41,689 bases of DNA from Phoronis australis (Eukaryota; Phoronida; Phoronidae), in NCBI GenBank assembly GCA_002633005.1, contig NMRA01000406.1, forward strand, positions 259,596 to 301,284. The letters run 5' to 3'. Position numbers and translations under genes: made by a program. Numbering within the stretch: position 1 is the stretch's first letter; every line of letters starts with the position of its first letter. Under the pieces are notes generated by a model. That model worked only from the letters and a program-made list of their open reading frames with translations. It was not told where the DNA came from and made no database searches. Below are positions 18,300 through 29,714 of the stretch, one piece after another.

Positions 18300-20850
18300 A
18301 AGAGGATGCGCTTGGTACACAGTGATGTTATCAGTTATGATTCTTAGTTTGCGCAAAAGAAGAGTGTTCTGAAATGTCTTCTGTCGCTGAAAGGTCCTTA
18401 ACAAAAAATGCAACTTTGTCTGAGAATCTCGTTTGGGGGTTTTCTTGTTTATGTTATTTGTTTAATAAATTTAAGTTGGTGAATACTTCTGAAATTTTCT
18501 TAAAGATTTATACATCCTTCACATGGCGTCCGATAAATGTAGATCGAACGTTTAATGCGCCGTCAATGGATCTGACTTCTTACCATTAGAAGGGTGCATT
18601 TGGTAGTTCTGCCTTCTTTCGAGTGCATAAGTATCACCAAATGCAATTACTCATGCTGTGGACATTTTATACCTGTAGTTGCGTGGAATTGCCGAAGTCC
18701 ATTTCTTTAGAGACACGTTTCGAATGCCGCGGCGTTAAACCCGTCCCGTTTCTGTCAAAACAAGCTTTGATTTAGACCACTTTCCTATACAAAATTGACC
18801 TTATCTTGTTTTTTTTTTTGTTTGCTCAGTTTAAAGTTATCTCTTAATTGACTCGTGAAGAGCTCGAGGTTTGTTATTTCTTCAGGCAAAACTCGTGTAT
18901 GAGATCCGTCTGGCGGAGAAAATAACGAATTGGCAGTTCTCAGCCTGGAAACCCTCATCTGAGCAAAGAACGATTTGAGATCACTTCTAAGTGGCCTAAA
19001 ATAAAACTTATTTTGCATAAAGCACGGGTTCAATGCAGTTTTGATATCTGACGTTTTCGATGTGAATTTGAGCAGGTGACTGGATATATCTTTCGAATGA
19101 CGTGAAACAGGCTTATTTTTAATTAATTTGAGCGGTATCAGAAGCACAACTATGTTTTTAGCGTTCGAATACTGTAAGTCAGTGGTACACTCTAACTTTT
19201 CCGTTTTGCGTTAAAATTTTAGTTTGTCGCTGTGTAGCTGACTAAAAACGAAAATCGAATCAGAACCTTTATTCTCACAAAACCAGTCTCATAACATTCC
19301 TTACTATACCGCGAGGGATTTCATTTCCGTTCGCAAGAAATAGGCCTAGTGCGAGTCCCGGGAAATGGTGTACTTCAAGTATCCTGACGTCACATGACAG
19401 AGGTTGATTAAAGCAAATTTGAAATTAACACTGCTTGCTTAATATCAAAAAGCAAAGTATTCTGTGCTGTGATTGAAATAGAGTGATACTGGATTTCTGC
19501 TTGATTATTTGAGTATCAGTAAAAAATCTCCGCCATAGAACATGTCATTGGGCGCTTTCGAGACACGAGTTATATACAGGATGGCGCATACCTGACTGCT
19601 AAGTCGGCGACAAAGTTTCTATAATGGCTTGTCACAAGACAGTTTTAGTTGGCTTGCCTCCAGACCATATTAATTTCTAACCCACTATGGGACACATAGT
19701 GTGATTATTCATCTTCGTATCTTTCTATTCATAGGTACATATACTCATCATAATCTAAACTTTGCGTACTTTACATTTGATAATTAATTAGTGCAATGCA
19801 TGTATAATTAATTGTCATTTGACTGAGCTAGCTCATAGTTTCCCGAGTGCACTATTTCCCAACTCAAGTCACACTCGAGGCTTATGCGTACGTGCACCAT
19901 TTTCGAATTTGCAATTTTAGGATTGGCCAACCTCAACAGAGTCTCAAGCGTTTGCTCGGTGTTCTTGCTGGTAATGGAAATAAAGTTCTGTCTTGGTAAA
20001 ATATATGAGAGTAAAAGTGCCAATTAGTTTTTAACCAGCTGAACAAGGCGAAATGGGGCTTTAACTGTTCCTGATATTTTAGAACTGACTCCCACTGAAA
20101 TTGGATATCAAATCGTTTGGCTGTTCCCACGGCCCTTTTTGATTTTGGGATGGGTCCGGGGGTTAGGATCCGGTCATGAAGCGCTGTGATTTTCGTCAGC
20201 TCGATCACGTCTATTAGTGGGCTTGGCTCGTCAGCGCGTGCCTCGACAAAATTGATGTGTAACGTCAAAACTGCCTTACGCGGGACCATTGCATGGAACA
20301 TAGACCTAATTAGATACGTAAAGCGCGGGTATATACCATTCACACACATTATTTCAACATCATTTCTAAAGTACTCCAACTTGCTGTTTATGTGATACTG
20401 TTGTTTACTCCACTAATCACAAATTTAATCTAGTATTTTATCTTTGTGTCTACATTCGGAATGCATCGTGAAACAGGGAACGTCAGTGCGTTTTCGGTTA
20501 AAAATTTTGTTTCAAAATTTGGATGCTTATGGCGTTGAATGGCGAAAATACGTGACTACTAGCGTCGACACGTGTGTTGAATAAAATGAATACTTAAAAC
20601 GCTTGTCGTTTTCGCTTCAACGACCAGTTCACGGACAGCTCGTCTCGTTATTAACAAAAACACCGCGTTTTAGTAGGTAAAGGTGTTGCCGCTTTCGCCT
20701 CTTCCCAATATCGAGGACTGCCTGAATTCCAGCATCAACGACACCAGGTGGAAAGACAATTACCCCCCCCCCGCCATCATTATCAGTGTGGGCAGAGCAA
20801 GAATACATAGCCTCCCCTGGCCTAATGTCACAAATCGCCGAATTGCAGCA

Positions 20851-21003
20851 ATGGTTTGGTTGTTTATAATATTGTCTCTTGCTGTGACGGTTAACGGTCA
20901 CGGTCGCCTGATCGACCCGCCGTCACGGTCGAGCGCCTGGAGGTTCGGGTATCCCACTCCAGTGAATTACAACGACATTGGCTTGTACTGCGGAGGTGTA
21001 GGG
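20851..21003 (+). CDS. AA15 monooxygenase exon 1
   Basis: 51 codons from ATG to the donor GGG|GTAAGT, phase 0. It carries the signal peptide and the mature N-terminal histidine. The frame is open upstream of the ATG, but only this methionine is followed by a signal peptide. A TTGCAG just before the ATG could be an acceptor for a 5'UTR intron. Confidence 0.94.
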
Positions 21004-24000
21004 GTAAGTGCAGCATTAAATTTTGACCCCTGTAAACAGTTGGTCGGTTTCAAAGGGGTCATTTTTCAACATAGACAGTGATCTTGGTCGGTTTTGGTCC
21101 TCTTGCATTTCCAAAAAGACAAGAAGCCTCACGCTCATGGACGAATCCGAAACTTACGGGATTCAAAGGTATATTTGGGTAAATTAGGTAATTCGGTAGA
21201 CAATGGTTAGTTCTGGTGTGTTACAATCAAGCTTAGTAATAATTTCACCCAGTGGAGGCGCTGGAACACTGGCACGTGAACACGAGGATTTACCGTCATC
21301 CTTGTTCCACAAAATTGCTTGGGAACAAAAGCGTAAAGATTGTTTTACAATGAGCAGTCAGTACAATCCCAGGTGAACAATCTTGTGAGAACGAGCAAGT
21401 TGTGCCTTGTCACTGTTATAGCAGTCCTCATCATCAACCGAATTACCGTAAAGATAAACAAGAAGTGAAAGACATTCAACCTTTATCACGTTTCACTTAT
21501 TTTTTTAATAGTATCTGATATACATGATCATAATTGTAGAAAATTTCTGGGTTACCGTGCTGCCTATGTATCTTCATATATTTTCCTAAAATTCGACTAA
21601 CAGGTTGCTATTAAGGAGACGACAACACATTCCCATTTTCGGATAGATGTAATGTTTTCGGTGCCAGCTGATGAACATTTAAATTTTTTTGCATACGTTT
21701 TTTGAGTCCGCCTGTTTCTACCAACACTCGGTTCATCATGAAAACTAAAGGTTGTGTTCCTAATGGAAGACCGCAGATGACGTTGATTTTGGGACGATTT
21801 TGACTACTCTTGCTCTACCTTGAGACAATTTTGCTTTCATGCGTCTTCGGCTGTATCTCCTTAAAGGAGAATGCCACCCGATTTTATTAGTCTTTTTTAC
21901 CGTCTTAATCGGTCTATATCCACCTCACCTCTTATACGGTCGACCTCACCTTGCCGAGAGGTGTTGCGTTAACCTGTGAGGAAGGTGAGAAACGACGCAA
22001 CGACGTCAGTGGTTCGTCTGCCGAGTTAATGCCGCTATATTGCGGTGCATTCCCGCTAGTCCGAACTATGAAGCTGCGAAGAAAGCTGGTATATCGTTTT
22101 TTCGACTTCCTCGAGAGCCCGAAAGGCTTAGGAAGTGGCTCGCGGTAGTGAAGAATGAAAGGTACGCTGTTAATAGCAAGTATGAGGCCGTGAAACATCT
22201 CCGTGTCTGTGGCAGACATTTCGTCGACAGTCACGGTGATTTTTCTGACGAATTCCGGCTTACCAAAGAACTATCTATCCGTTGTCTGTGCATGTTCACG
22301 GCGCCTCTCTAGTATTTCTTGATCAGTGTACTTCGGTTCGAACTGAAAGCATATGAAACCTAACGATCCGACCCGTGAAGTCTTCGTCGCATGAGCTCTT
22401 GACTAAGTCGGGCTTAGCGGGCCGAGCGAGTTGCCATGTATTCTGCGCTCTGTTTCAAATGAATTATTCCCATCCTAATCAATGCTTATATAAAACTGAA
22501 TCTGTCTCATTAGATTCAATTTGTAATCACTCTGAAGTGCAAATGTTGAGAAGCTAGCAATGAATAAACCACTGCGTTACCGGCTTTTGATGCCGGCAAT
22601 AAAGGTAATTGACCGGGCACCGAGGCCGTGTGAGCGCATGCTAATATATTCAGTGTTTGCTGAGAGAAAGCTGTTGTGAAACAATTACTCGATTTTATAT
22701 GCTATGGTCACAGGATGAGGGAATCTTTATTTAGAAATGCAAAATAATACATTATTCAAATCATTGTTAATGTACAAACTTTGCCCTGACGGTCTGTGGA
22801 AGGGGAACCCGACTTCGCGGCCCCCGACAAGTAAGTAAGGCTAATTCACGTAAATAATTACGTGCAAATTATTTCTTTGGCTCAGTATTATAGTCTTTTG
22901 GCTCTGACTGGAGGTTTAGTTTCCAACTCAAGCTGGTTGTGTTCATGCCAGTCCCGGCGGCCGCGAAGGGCCTGATCGGGTTCCGATCCACTGGCCGGGA
23001 TAACAAGCGTTTTATGTGTTTAGAACTAAAAAAACCACAAGTCTAAACAACACAGAATTAGGTTCTTTTGTCTGTATTTCACGGAAGAATACTTCGAATT
23101 TATCAAACTCCTGCTACGGACCTCGGTAAATTGGCCTGCCGAACTTTGCAGGTGTCCAAATACTAATGGATCCGTAACAGCGAAATAAAACAACACGTTT
23201 TTATAAGAGCTCAGCGTATTTTTAAGGGTTTTACATCGAAGTTTGGTGATTTATTGTTGTTAAACGACGAATTTAAGCGATAAGCTGACACTAGTAACCC
23301 GTGTTGTGAATTGCTGAACAGAATGCGTGTGAAACCAATGACGTCATTGGATAATTTCAACACCTCCGTCTGCCGTCAGGTAACGCAACCGAACGCCGTG
23401 CCGTTATCGAGTAGAACTACTCAATCTAAATTGATACAAAAAGCTTGTTTTTTTTCGGTGGCATTCTCCTTTAACCCTTTGAAGGATATTTACGAATTTT
23501 GACAGATGGACTCCTATAGAGATGGCACCAGATGACAATGGCTGTGTCTACCTCTTGTCACCCTTATTCATTTTTGCGTATGCTTTTTGTGTGTTAGGAG
23601 TTCATAAAATTTTGTAAACAGTTGCGTTAGGAAGACGGGCCACCCACTCAATTCGGATAGGTTTGACCAATGAGATAAATTAAGGATGTATAAAGCTCAT
23701 TGGGTTTGACATATTCTACATCATCTATTGCAAACTAAAAAACACCCGCAGAAGCACATTGTTTACGGTGCTGTCGTAGGCGCATGGCGTTGTTCTTGTT
23801 AATATTGAATACCTACACTTCGGTTATTTTTTCGCGGTGTCAACATTCAATGCGACACCGACACAATGTTTTTAGAGACGGAGTCCGTAACTTTTGACTT
23901 GAGCGTCGTGAAACAGGCTCAGGCTTAGATATTGAGACATGGGCTAAGGCTTAGATATAGAGACATGGGCTAAGGCTTAGATATAGAGACATGGGCTAAG

Positions 24001-27000
24001 CTAATTGTGAAGAGATGTTATGAGGGCTTCCAACGTTTTTACCATCACCATGTTTTTGACATATACTAAGTCTGAAAATCAGCATATATTCTGTCGTGCT
24101 CATTCCTTCACGGGAATTGTAGGCCAATATTGGTGATACGTTCCTGTTTGGCTAAGTTTGTGGTACGACTTTGTATTTCATTCAAACATCTCAATAAGTG
24201 ACAGGCTGTTTGTCTCTGTAGCTGCAAATGCCTTTTCTGCAATAGTATCGCCAACTTTAACTCGATTTAGCTTCAACTGACCTTAATTCCGACTAACTGA
24301 CATTAACCCGTTATGATGTTCTGGAACATTTCATCAATTCAGTCAAGCACATTCTAGAAATTTCCAGAATCTACCCAATCATTGTACATATATATACTAA
24401 GCTCTGTAGAATGTTCCAAATCATATTAATCACCACATACTAGAACTTTCAGTCTACTCCTGACAAAAGTAATAATCGCAATGGGGCAAGGCTGCGGTGC
24501 TGGGCAACTTTGTGGTGATGGGCAAAACCGTGGTGTCGGACAAGACTGTTGTGTCGGGTAAGGCCGTGGTGTCGGGTAAGGCCGTGGTGTCAGGCAAGAC
24601 TAGTGTTGATTGAGTTCGAATTACCATTTGTGTTAGAGCGAATGTAATTTCCCTTTTATAGAAATATTTCGTATTATGCGAATATCGGATTTAAAACAGT
24701 CTGTTGGGGATATGCGATACACGCGACTTGATGATAATCTTCAACTGCATTAACTTTTTATCAACTACAGGTTCAATATGGCCGTAATGGAGGAAAATGC
24801 GGCGTTTGTGGCGACGCATACGATGCGAACCCCCGTGAAAACGAAGCTGGAGGCAAATACGCTACTGGGCTCATAGTCAAGAAATACAAAACTGGCTCCG
24901 TCATTTCAGCCGTGGTTGACGTAACAACGAATCACCAAGGATATTTTGAGTTCAGCGTCTGTCCCAATAACAATCCAAAGAGAGCAGCTAAAGAAAACTG
25001 CTTTCAAAGTTTACACATAGTAGGCCACGGTTCGAAAATGATGATTGGCCGTAAGTCAGGCAAAATTATAGCAAGCGTCAGACTTCCTAGAGCATTGACA
25101 TGTTCCCAGTGCGTGTTCAGATGGATTTACACAGCGGGTAAGTTTAACGTCGAAACTTAAAATATGTGACAAACTTATTGAGGTGAACCTGTAAATAACA
25201 GATAATTCGTGTCTTGCATAGAAAGACTTCCGTGTGTGCTGCTGATAAAAATCATCATGTTGCGAACTTAAACTACTTTCTAGAATATCACCAGCGTAAG
25301 TAATCCGGAGAGGGCATTGTTTCTAATATGAAACTGAGATGCCTCGTTTCCGGGTGTACAAGGTGATAGATGGGTACCGGGACTTGCCGCTGTTGGCCTA
25401 AGCACACCCCAGCATTTTTCGTAAGCAGGGAATGTGCACACATTTTTCACAATTTCGCCGGTTGTATTTTTCCGTCGCGCTGAAAGACTTTATAATATAT
25501 ACGTGCACCTTTATTAGGATTACATTAGAAGCTTTGGTACAAACATGGGTCACATGGGTCACAGTTTTTAATTTTGGATGGTATAGACACTGTAAAAATT
25601 TTGAAGGCCCAGCGGCACCTAATTTCATAGACCCCTGTGCCCGGTTGCATGAAGCAGTCCCAAATAGGGACTCGACTAAGTTCTCTAAATCTACGGCGTA
25701 GCTGTGGACTGAGACATGCGAAAACACTGAGAGTCCTTATGCTGTTTTAGTTCCATTGCTAAGTCAATTCTTGGCTTTGATATAAAGCGAGAGTGAAGTT
25801 CATGTTGAATTCTCAATATTATTGAAAATAAGCAGGAATCTCTCATGTAACGCCCCCTAGTGTAAGGACTAAGTCCCTATATTTATGTTCATTGAATTAA
25901 GGGCTCAGAATTTAGTTATACTATTACAAAATGCCATTAGTCAAAGAGGAGCTCATAATAAAGATAAAATGACAGAAAACGAATATATCTGTCAGTAAAG
26001 AACGACAAAAAAAACATGCAAAAGATTTAGGGACCTTAGTTGAGTCCCTATTTGGGGCTGTTTACCGGGCGCTGAGGTCTTGTTCACGACGTCTTTGTTT
26101 ATTGACCCTTTATACACTATTTACGAAATGTGAAAGCCCTTTAAATACGCCAGGAATGCAAAATTCTTTGATAACACAAGTTCGGTTGAACATTGGCTTC
26201 TGCTGATTCTAACTTCCTAATACACCTCTCTTCAAAACAACACACGCTTTGTGTTGATGACATACAGTGTGACCACTGACCATAGAATGCTCATAGCGAC
26301 AATGAAGAGTACATATCCACAGTCATGTATACTTTGCTTCCACCTTCAGTGAAGAGGATTTTTCGATTCTTGCCGCCTGACAAAGTGTGTTGCATGCATT
26401 TTTGTAAAAATTTCCGTTGAAGAATCATGATCGAAAGGTGACAACGGTTCCAGGGAATTCTAGCAAAACGTCTAAATCACTAAGGCCTATACTTATGAAG
26501 GTTTCAAACATAATATAATTGTAGATTAATAATTGTTACTGGTGTCTTTAAATGTACAATCATGAGAAGAGTACAAACGTTTAACAATAATGTAAATATT
26601 CATGAATCGTAATCCTAAAGTAATAACGTCATAATGTCGGTTTAACGATGTTAGAATTACCAGCGCATACAGAAATCTGCGTCAATGTTTCCCGTACACA
26701 GCAACATAAATGCTCACTGATCCGTGAACATTACGTTCGCAGTAAACGGCGTAAATGTAGTATACATGGGCCCAGCGCCTAATATTTGTATCCGAAATCG
26801 AAATTATTTTCGACATCTTAAGATATATAATAATTCGAAGTTATCGTAAATGTGGCCCCCTAGATTCGAACTACGAACTCAAAAACTCGGAATTTCAAGT
26901 TCAAACTATAAAATATAGCGTTAATGCAGGGGTCATCAAGTGCAAGCCAGGATTAGACAATCATCCACTTAAGCCACAGTGTATTAAAGCACAGAATAGT

Positions 27001-28788
27001 AAGCACTTACACAGTGAATTTGCACAAAAGTAGATGAACTGGAAATACCAGAAGTATTTTCGAGTTCGAGTTCGATTACTCGATCAGGGTCATCATAGTT
27101 AGAATTAGCTTTAGAGAAAGATTTTGTTGTCGTCATGCAGATGATGCAATAATTAATTTTCATTGGCTACCGATCCTAATCGGCAAGACACTTAGCTCAC
27201 CTTGCCTACTAGACAGTGCAAACGTCTCAACTGGCGCTGTAGTGACGGCAGTCATTCATAGACCCTCCTTACGATTGAAGCTTTTCGGCCGATTATGCCT
27301 CACACTAGGAAATATGACGTGTCAAAATCGATAGTTGACGATTTGGGCATCTGAACGAAGGACTGTTCGAAAAAATAACTTTGATTGCGAGAAGAGTTAA
27401 AGACATCAACGGCCTCAGTTCTGATGAGGTGTCCCATTACGCGTAAAAGGTGCTTATAGTAATGTTATATTGATGTTTTAATCAATGAATATGAGGCATA
27501 ATTCGCCGAAAGGCTTCCGGTATATGGAGGGTCTATGAGATGACTATCATCTCCACTGCGGCTAGCTGAGACGGTGGTACTGTCCTACTTATCTGCGGGA
27601 GCATAATACGCTCGCGACTTAAAAAAATCCAAGAAGTGAGGAAGACATTTGCCTCACCGCTTAGCGAGGCAAGATCTTCACGGTTCATTTTTCCGCAAGC
27701 GTGAGCTATGAGCCACCGTCAATCTCATTTACATTCGATGTGCGTACCTGGCTCTGCGTCTGCGCTGGCCTTCAAAGCAGTTTCCAATCCAGCAGGACGT
27801 CGTATATTCCCAGCTTCCTCCCCAAGCCTCAAGATGGCGCTGAACGCTTTAGCCGTTTGGGGCTTGGTTATGGGAATTACCTTCAGCGCAAGGATTGGCC
27901 GCTGCCTTGACGTCATTAAAACAAAGGCAGATTTTAATTATTTTCACATGCGTTGCTGCTGCCATTCATGAAGCAGAAGGCGTTGTTTTGGTTATTTAGT
28001 AATAGTATCGTAGAAATTAATCTGATTTTGAATCAAATTGCATCATTGCCACGATTTAGACCTCATAAATTGCTCCAATATAGGCCTACAGTTACTTTCA
28101 TTTTTTATATAATACTGCAGAAAATTTCAAAGTTGATATAACTTTGTTACTCGTGATATTCCGGCGATTTCCGTAAAAATGTGAAACATTCCATTTCCCA
28201 CATAGGCGGTGGGCCAAGTTTTGTAGGGCCTCTAGAAAATGCGAGTACTTTAGGGCTAAACCGATCATCGCCATCTTGAGGCTTGGGGACGAGGTTGGTA
28301 TATTCCGTGTTCGTTCACGAGAGTTCATGGTAATTCAAGAGCCTCGTGAGTTTCTAACCTAGCACCAAACTCACTTTCAACAGTGCATGGGTGATTTGTA
28401 GCCGTACACCAGTAATTTCTGATAAAACCGCGTACTGTGGTTTACAACGTGAAATAAACAACACTCTTCGAATGATTCCACACCTTTGTGTGTTTCAGGT
28501 AACAGTTGGGGTACGGACCCTAACGGAAGGTCGTGCTTAGGATGTGGTGACCAGGAACAATTTTACGGCTGCGCTGACATCGCTATTTCCAGTTCGGGGA
28601 CATTTGGTGGCACCAAGACAGACATCTTTACCACAAAACCCAAACAAAGTGTTAAAACGACGCGACCTCCGATTACCGTAGATAGTAACTGTCTGGCCAG
28701 ACATCCATATAAAACCAAAGCAATGGACCAATGGTGTAAGCAGATGTGTTCGAAAAATGTCTGCCCTAAGAGTCATTGTCACTGTTAA
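20851..28788 (+). CDS. AA15-type lytic polysaccharide monooxygenase, secreted, 3 exons
   Basis: Exons 20851-21003, 24771-25137 and 28499-28788 join in phase to 269 aa plus TAA. Residues 1-16 form a signal peptide (MVWLFIILSLAVTVNG). Cleavage would leave His17 at the N terminus (HGRLIDPPSR), the first ligand of the copper histidine brace. His106 in NHQGYFEF is the expected second histidine. Other family marks are NYNDIGLYCGG, NGGKCGVCGD, CSQCVFRWIY and GNSWGTDPNG. AA15 enzymes oxidatively cleave chitin or cellulose outside the cell. Residues about 225-269 add a tail with WCKQMCSKNVCPKSHCHC, a cysteine-rich module often attached to invertebrate members. The preferred substrate cannot be told from the sequence. 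Confidence 0.95.
21989..22312 (+). pseudogene. THAP-domain relic
   Basis: The open frame encodes KKAGISFFRLPREPERLRKW, then LAVVKNERYAVNSKYEAV and VCGRHFVDS. FFRLP, the KW pair and C-x2-H-F are hallmarks of the C2CH THAP zinc finger. The two N-terminal cysteines are not in the usual close spacing, and the frame ends 40 codons after the domain, so the piece is probably broken. THAP domains bind DNA and occur in P-element-type transposases and in host factors derived from them. Sitting in sense orientation inside the monooxygenase intron, it is most likely a transposon remnant. Confidence 0.6.
22790..23003. mobile_element. Inverted-repeat element, GC-rich ends
   Basis: The left side has GGAACCCGACTTCGCGGCC; the right side, read on the minus strand, has GGAACCCGATCAGGCCCTTC and then GCGGCC. 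The AT-rich core has no coding. No target-site duplication was identified, so the borders are approximate. Confidence 0.45.
23915..24000 (+). repeat. 26-bp minisatellite, 3.3 copies
   Basis: Unit GGGCTAAGGCTTAGATATAG plus AGACAT; the second and third copies are identical, which points to recent expansion. Confidence 0.9.
24319..24450 (+). promoter_or_regulatory. Repeat copy with heat-shock elements (copy 1)
   Basis: At 24352-24369 lies a perfect four-unit heat-shock element (TTCTAGAAATTTCCAGAA). Two-unit matches are at 24319-24326, 24409-24416 and 24443-24450. The same sequence family recurs at 36490-36700. It lies in monooxygenase intron 1, about 320 bases before exon 2. Binding by heat-shock factor is inferred from the motif only. 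Confidence 0.6.
24484..24609 (+). repeat. 18-bp minisatellite, 7 copies
   Basis: Unit GGGTAAGGCCGTGGTGTC in exact 18-bp register; copies five and six are identical. It directly follows the heat-shock-element repeat. Confidence 0.92.
24771..25137 (+). CDS. AA15 monooxygenase exon 2
   Basis: Acceptor CTACAG|GTT, donor G|GTAAGT, 367 nt, residues 52-173. It holds most of the catalytic core, including the second brace histidine (His106) and eight cysteines probably paired in disulfides. Confidence 0.95.
25639..26070. mobile_element. Miniature inverted-repeat element, family A copy 1
   Basis: Terminal inverted repeats of about 50 bp (GCCCGGTTGCATGAAGCAGT at the left, GGGGCTGTTTACCGGGC at the right) bound 432 bp without coding. 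A full relative in opposite orientation is at 30318-30751. No target-site duplication was found. Confidence 0.8.
27256..27538. mobile_element. Miniature inverted-repeat element, family B
   Basis: Left end TCATAGACCCTCCTTACGAT; right end GGAGGGTCTATGA. Inner parts mirror too (GCTTTTCGGCCGATTATGCC against GGCATAATTCGCCGAAAGGC). The symmetry may extend about 7 bases further out on each side (AGTCAT). Partial relatives are at 12117 and 13068. Confidence 0.75.
27801..28307. mobile_element. Inverted-repeat element, family C
   Basis: CCCCAAGCCTCAAGATGGCG (left arm, within 27801-27839) recurs inverted in 28269-28307 as CGCCATCTTGAGGCTTGGGG. The arms are 39 bp with a few mismatches and about 430 bp of non-coding sequence between. 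Confidence 0.6.
28499..28788 (+). CDS. AA15 monooxygenase exon 3 with stop
   Basis: Acceptor TTTCAG|GT, 290 nt to TAA at 28786-28788. It encodes the end of the catalytic domain (NSWGTDPNGRSCLGCGDQEQ), a Thr/Lys-rich linker and the cysteine-rich tail. Confidence 0.95.
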
Positions 28789-28792
28789 TAAA
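28787..28792 (+). terminator. Candidate poly(A) signal overlapping the stop codon
   Basis: AATAAA shares two bases with the TAA stop of the monooxygenase. If used, the 3'UTR would be only about 10-30 nt. I see no other canonical signal close behind. Confidence 0.45.
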
Positions 28793-28848
28793 CGGACATA
28801 TCGCCCAAATCATTTATTTTCCTATCAACCACAATTCTTCTTTTCTCA

Positions 28849-28977
28849 CATGGGCGGTGCAGCACTGAAAAAAGCTCCCCCTGTGATGCACTGCCTATAG
28901 ACCACGTGCGGCGTAGCACTGAAAAAAGTGGGGGCTAAAGCCCCCCAGCCCCCTATCCGGTGCGCTGCCTATGTCTC
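28849..28977. mobile_element. Miniature element, family D copy 1
   Basis: Two units with GCAGCACTGAAAAAAG or GTAGCACTGAAAAAAG, with inverted ends (ATGGGCGGTGC / GCGCTGCCTAT). TCTCA on both sides may be a target duplication. Same family as 34899-35048. Confidence 0.55.
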
Positions 28978-29359
28978 AGTTAGTGTGGTGTGGTGTGAAC
29001 TTGATTCACTTTGACGGCTTTACCCTAACTCCGGCTGACAGCGCCACTTACAATGAAACGTGGCCCTGTGGAAACATGATGAACGACACACAGAATACCG
29101 TGATTTAGTATCAGCGCGCATGTTTGGTCGAAAGTTTGCCGATCATATCGCCACCACTGTACTTGTTTGGGCTTAAGCCAATGAATCGGGGTTCCCTTGA
29201 TTTTGTTTACTTATTGCAACTATCCATGAAATGTAATCACCATACTATTTAACAGTAAACTGAAAGGGGTTTCCCAGATTTCAACCAATGGATATGACTG
29301 AATGTTATAACGTCGATTTCATTACTTAAACCATTGAGAATTATTTGTCAGTGCTACCT

Positions 29360-29458
29360 CTCTCTCCCCCTCCCCTCCCCTCCTCTTCCCCTCNNNTCCC
29401 CTCCCAATCCCATCCCCTCCTCTTCCCCTACCAATCCCCTCCCCTCCCCCTCTTCCCA
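29360..29458 (+). repeat. Pyrimidine tract with a 3-base gap
   Basis: CTCCCC/CCTCTTCCCC low-complexity sequence interrupted by NNN at 29394-29396. Confidence 0.9.
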
Positions 29459-29630
29459 TTTGATACCGTTATGAAGACGACACTTTCGTTGTAATTAACT
29501 ACACAGAAGTGGCCCTTTCTCTCGATTTTGGATTGCGCCATTGCCGTTGGCTCTACAGATCAAGCCCGTTGCAAAATGTTCCGCAAGCCTACTTAGACAT
29601 ACAGATCAACACCTATCTTATGACTCTCAT

Positions 29631-29684
29631 CATATCCTGGAAAAGAAGTATGTAGTTCATATCCTGGAAAAGAAGTATGTAGTA
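29631..29684 (+). repeat. 27-bp perfect tandem duplication
   Basis: CATATCCTGGAAAAGAAGTA plus TGTAGTT occurs twice in a row just before the Penelope-like relic. Confidence 0.85.
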
Positions 29685-29714
29685 ATTCGAAGTCTATTTA
29701 ACTGAGCAGGGGGC

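Larger units (their letters stand above)
15338..20850. other. Intergenic region between transporter and monooxygenase
   Basis: No gene recognised. Minus-strand frames at 18785-19147 (120 aa) and 19933-20379 (148 aa) have no family I know and no supporting splice context. Repeats inside are listed separately. The monooxygenase promoter is presumably at the right end. Confidence 0.5.
21004..24770 (+). other. Intron 1 of the AA15 monooxygenase
   Basis: A 3.8-kb intron with GT-AG borders. It holds a THAP-domain relic, an inverted-repeat element, two minisatellites and a heat-shock-element repeat, listed separately. The rest is unremarkable AT-rich sequence. Confidence 0.8.
25138..28498 (+). other. 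Intron 2 of the AA15 monooxygenase
   Basis: A 3.4-kb intron holding three inverted-repeat elements (25639-26070, 27256-27538, 27801-28307). Nothing coding was recognised between them. Confidence 0.8.

Noticed and set aside
19933-20379. 148-codon minus-strand frame upstream of the monooxygenase
   Set aside because: No recognisable domain, no splice partners and ordinary composition; kept only as unassigned intergenic sequence.
23915-24609. CRISPR-like array from the regularly spaced repeats
   Set aside because: These are plain back-to-back minisatellites without unique spacers, in an animal intron.
25398-25727. 109-codon minus-strand frame in monooxygenase intron 2
   Set aside because: Its start overlaps the inverted end of a family A element, which explains the similar frame at 30636-30833.
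28537-28782. 81-codon minus-strand frame
   Set aside because: Shadow of monooxygenase exon 3 on the opposite strand.
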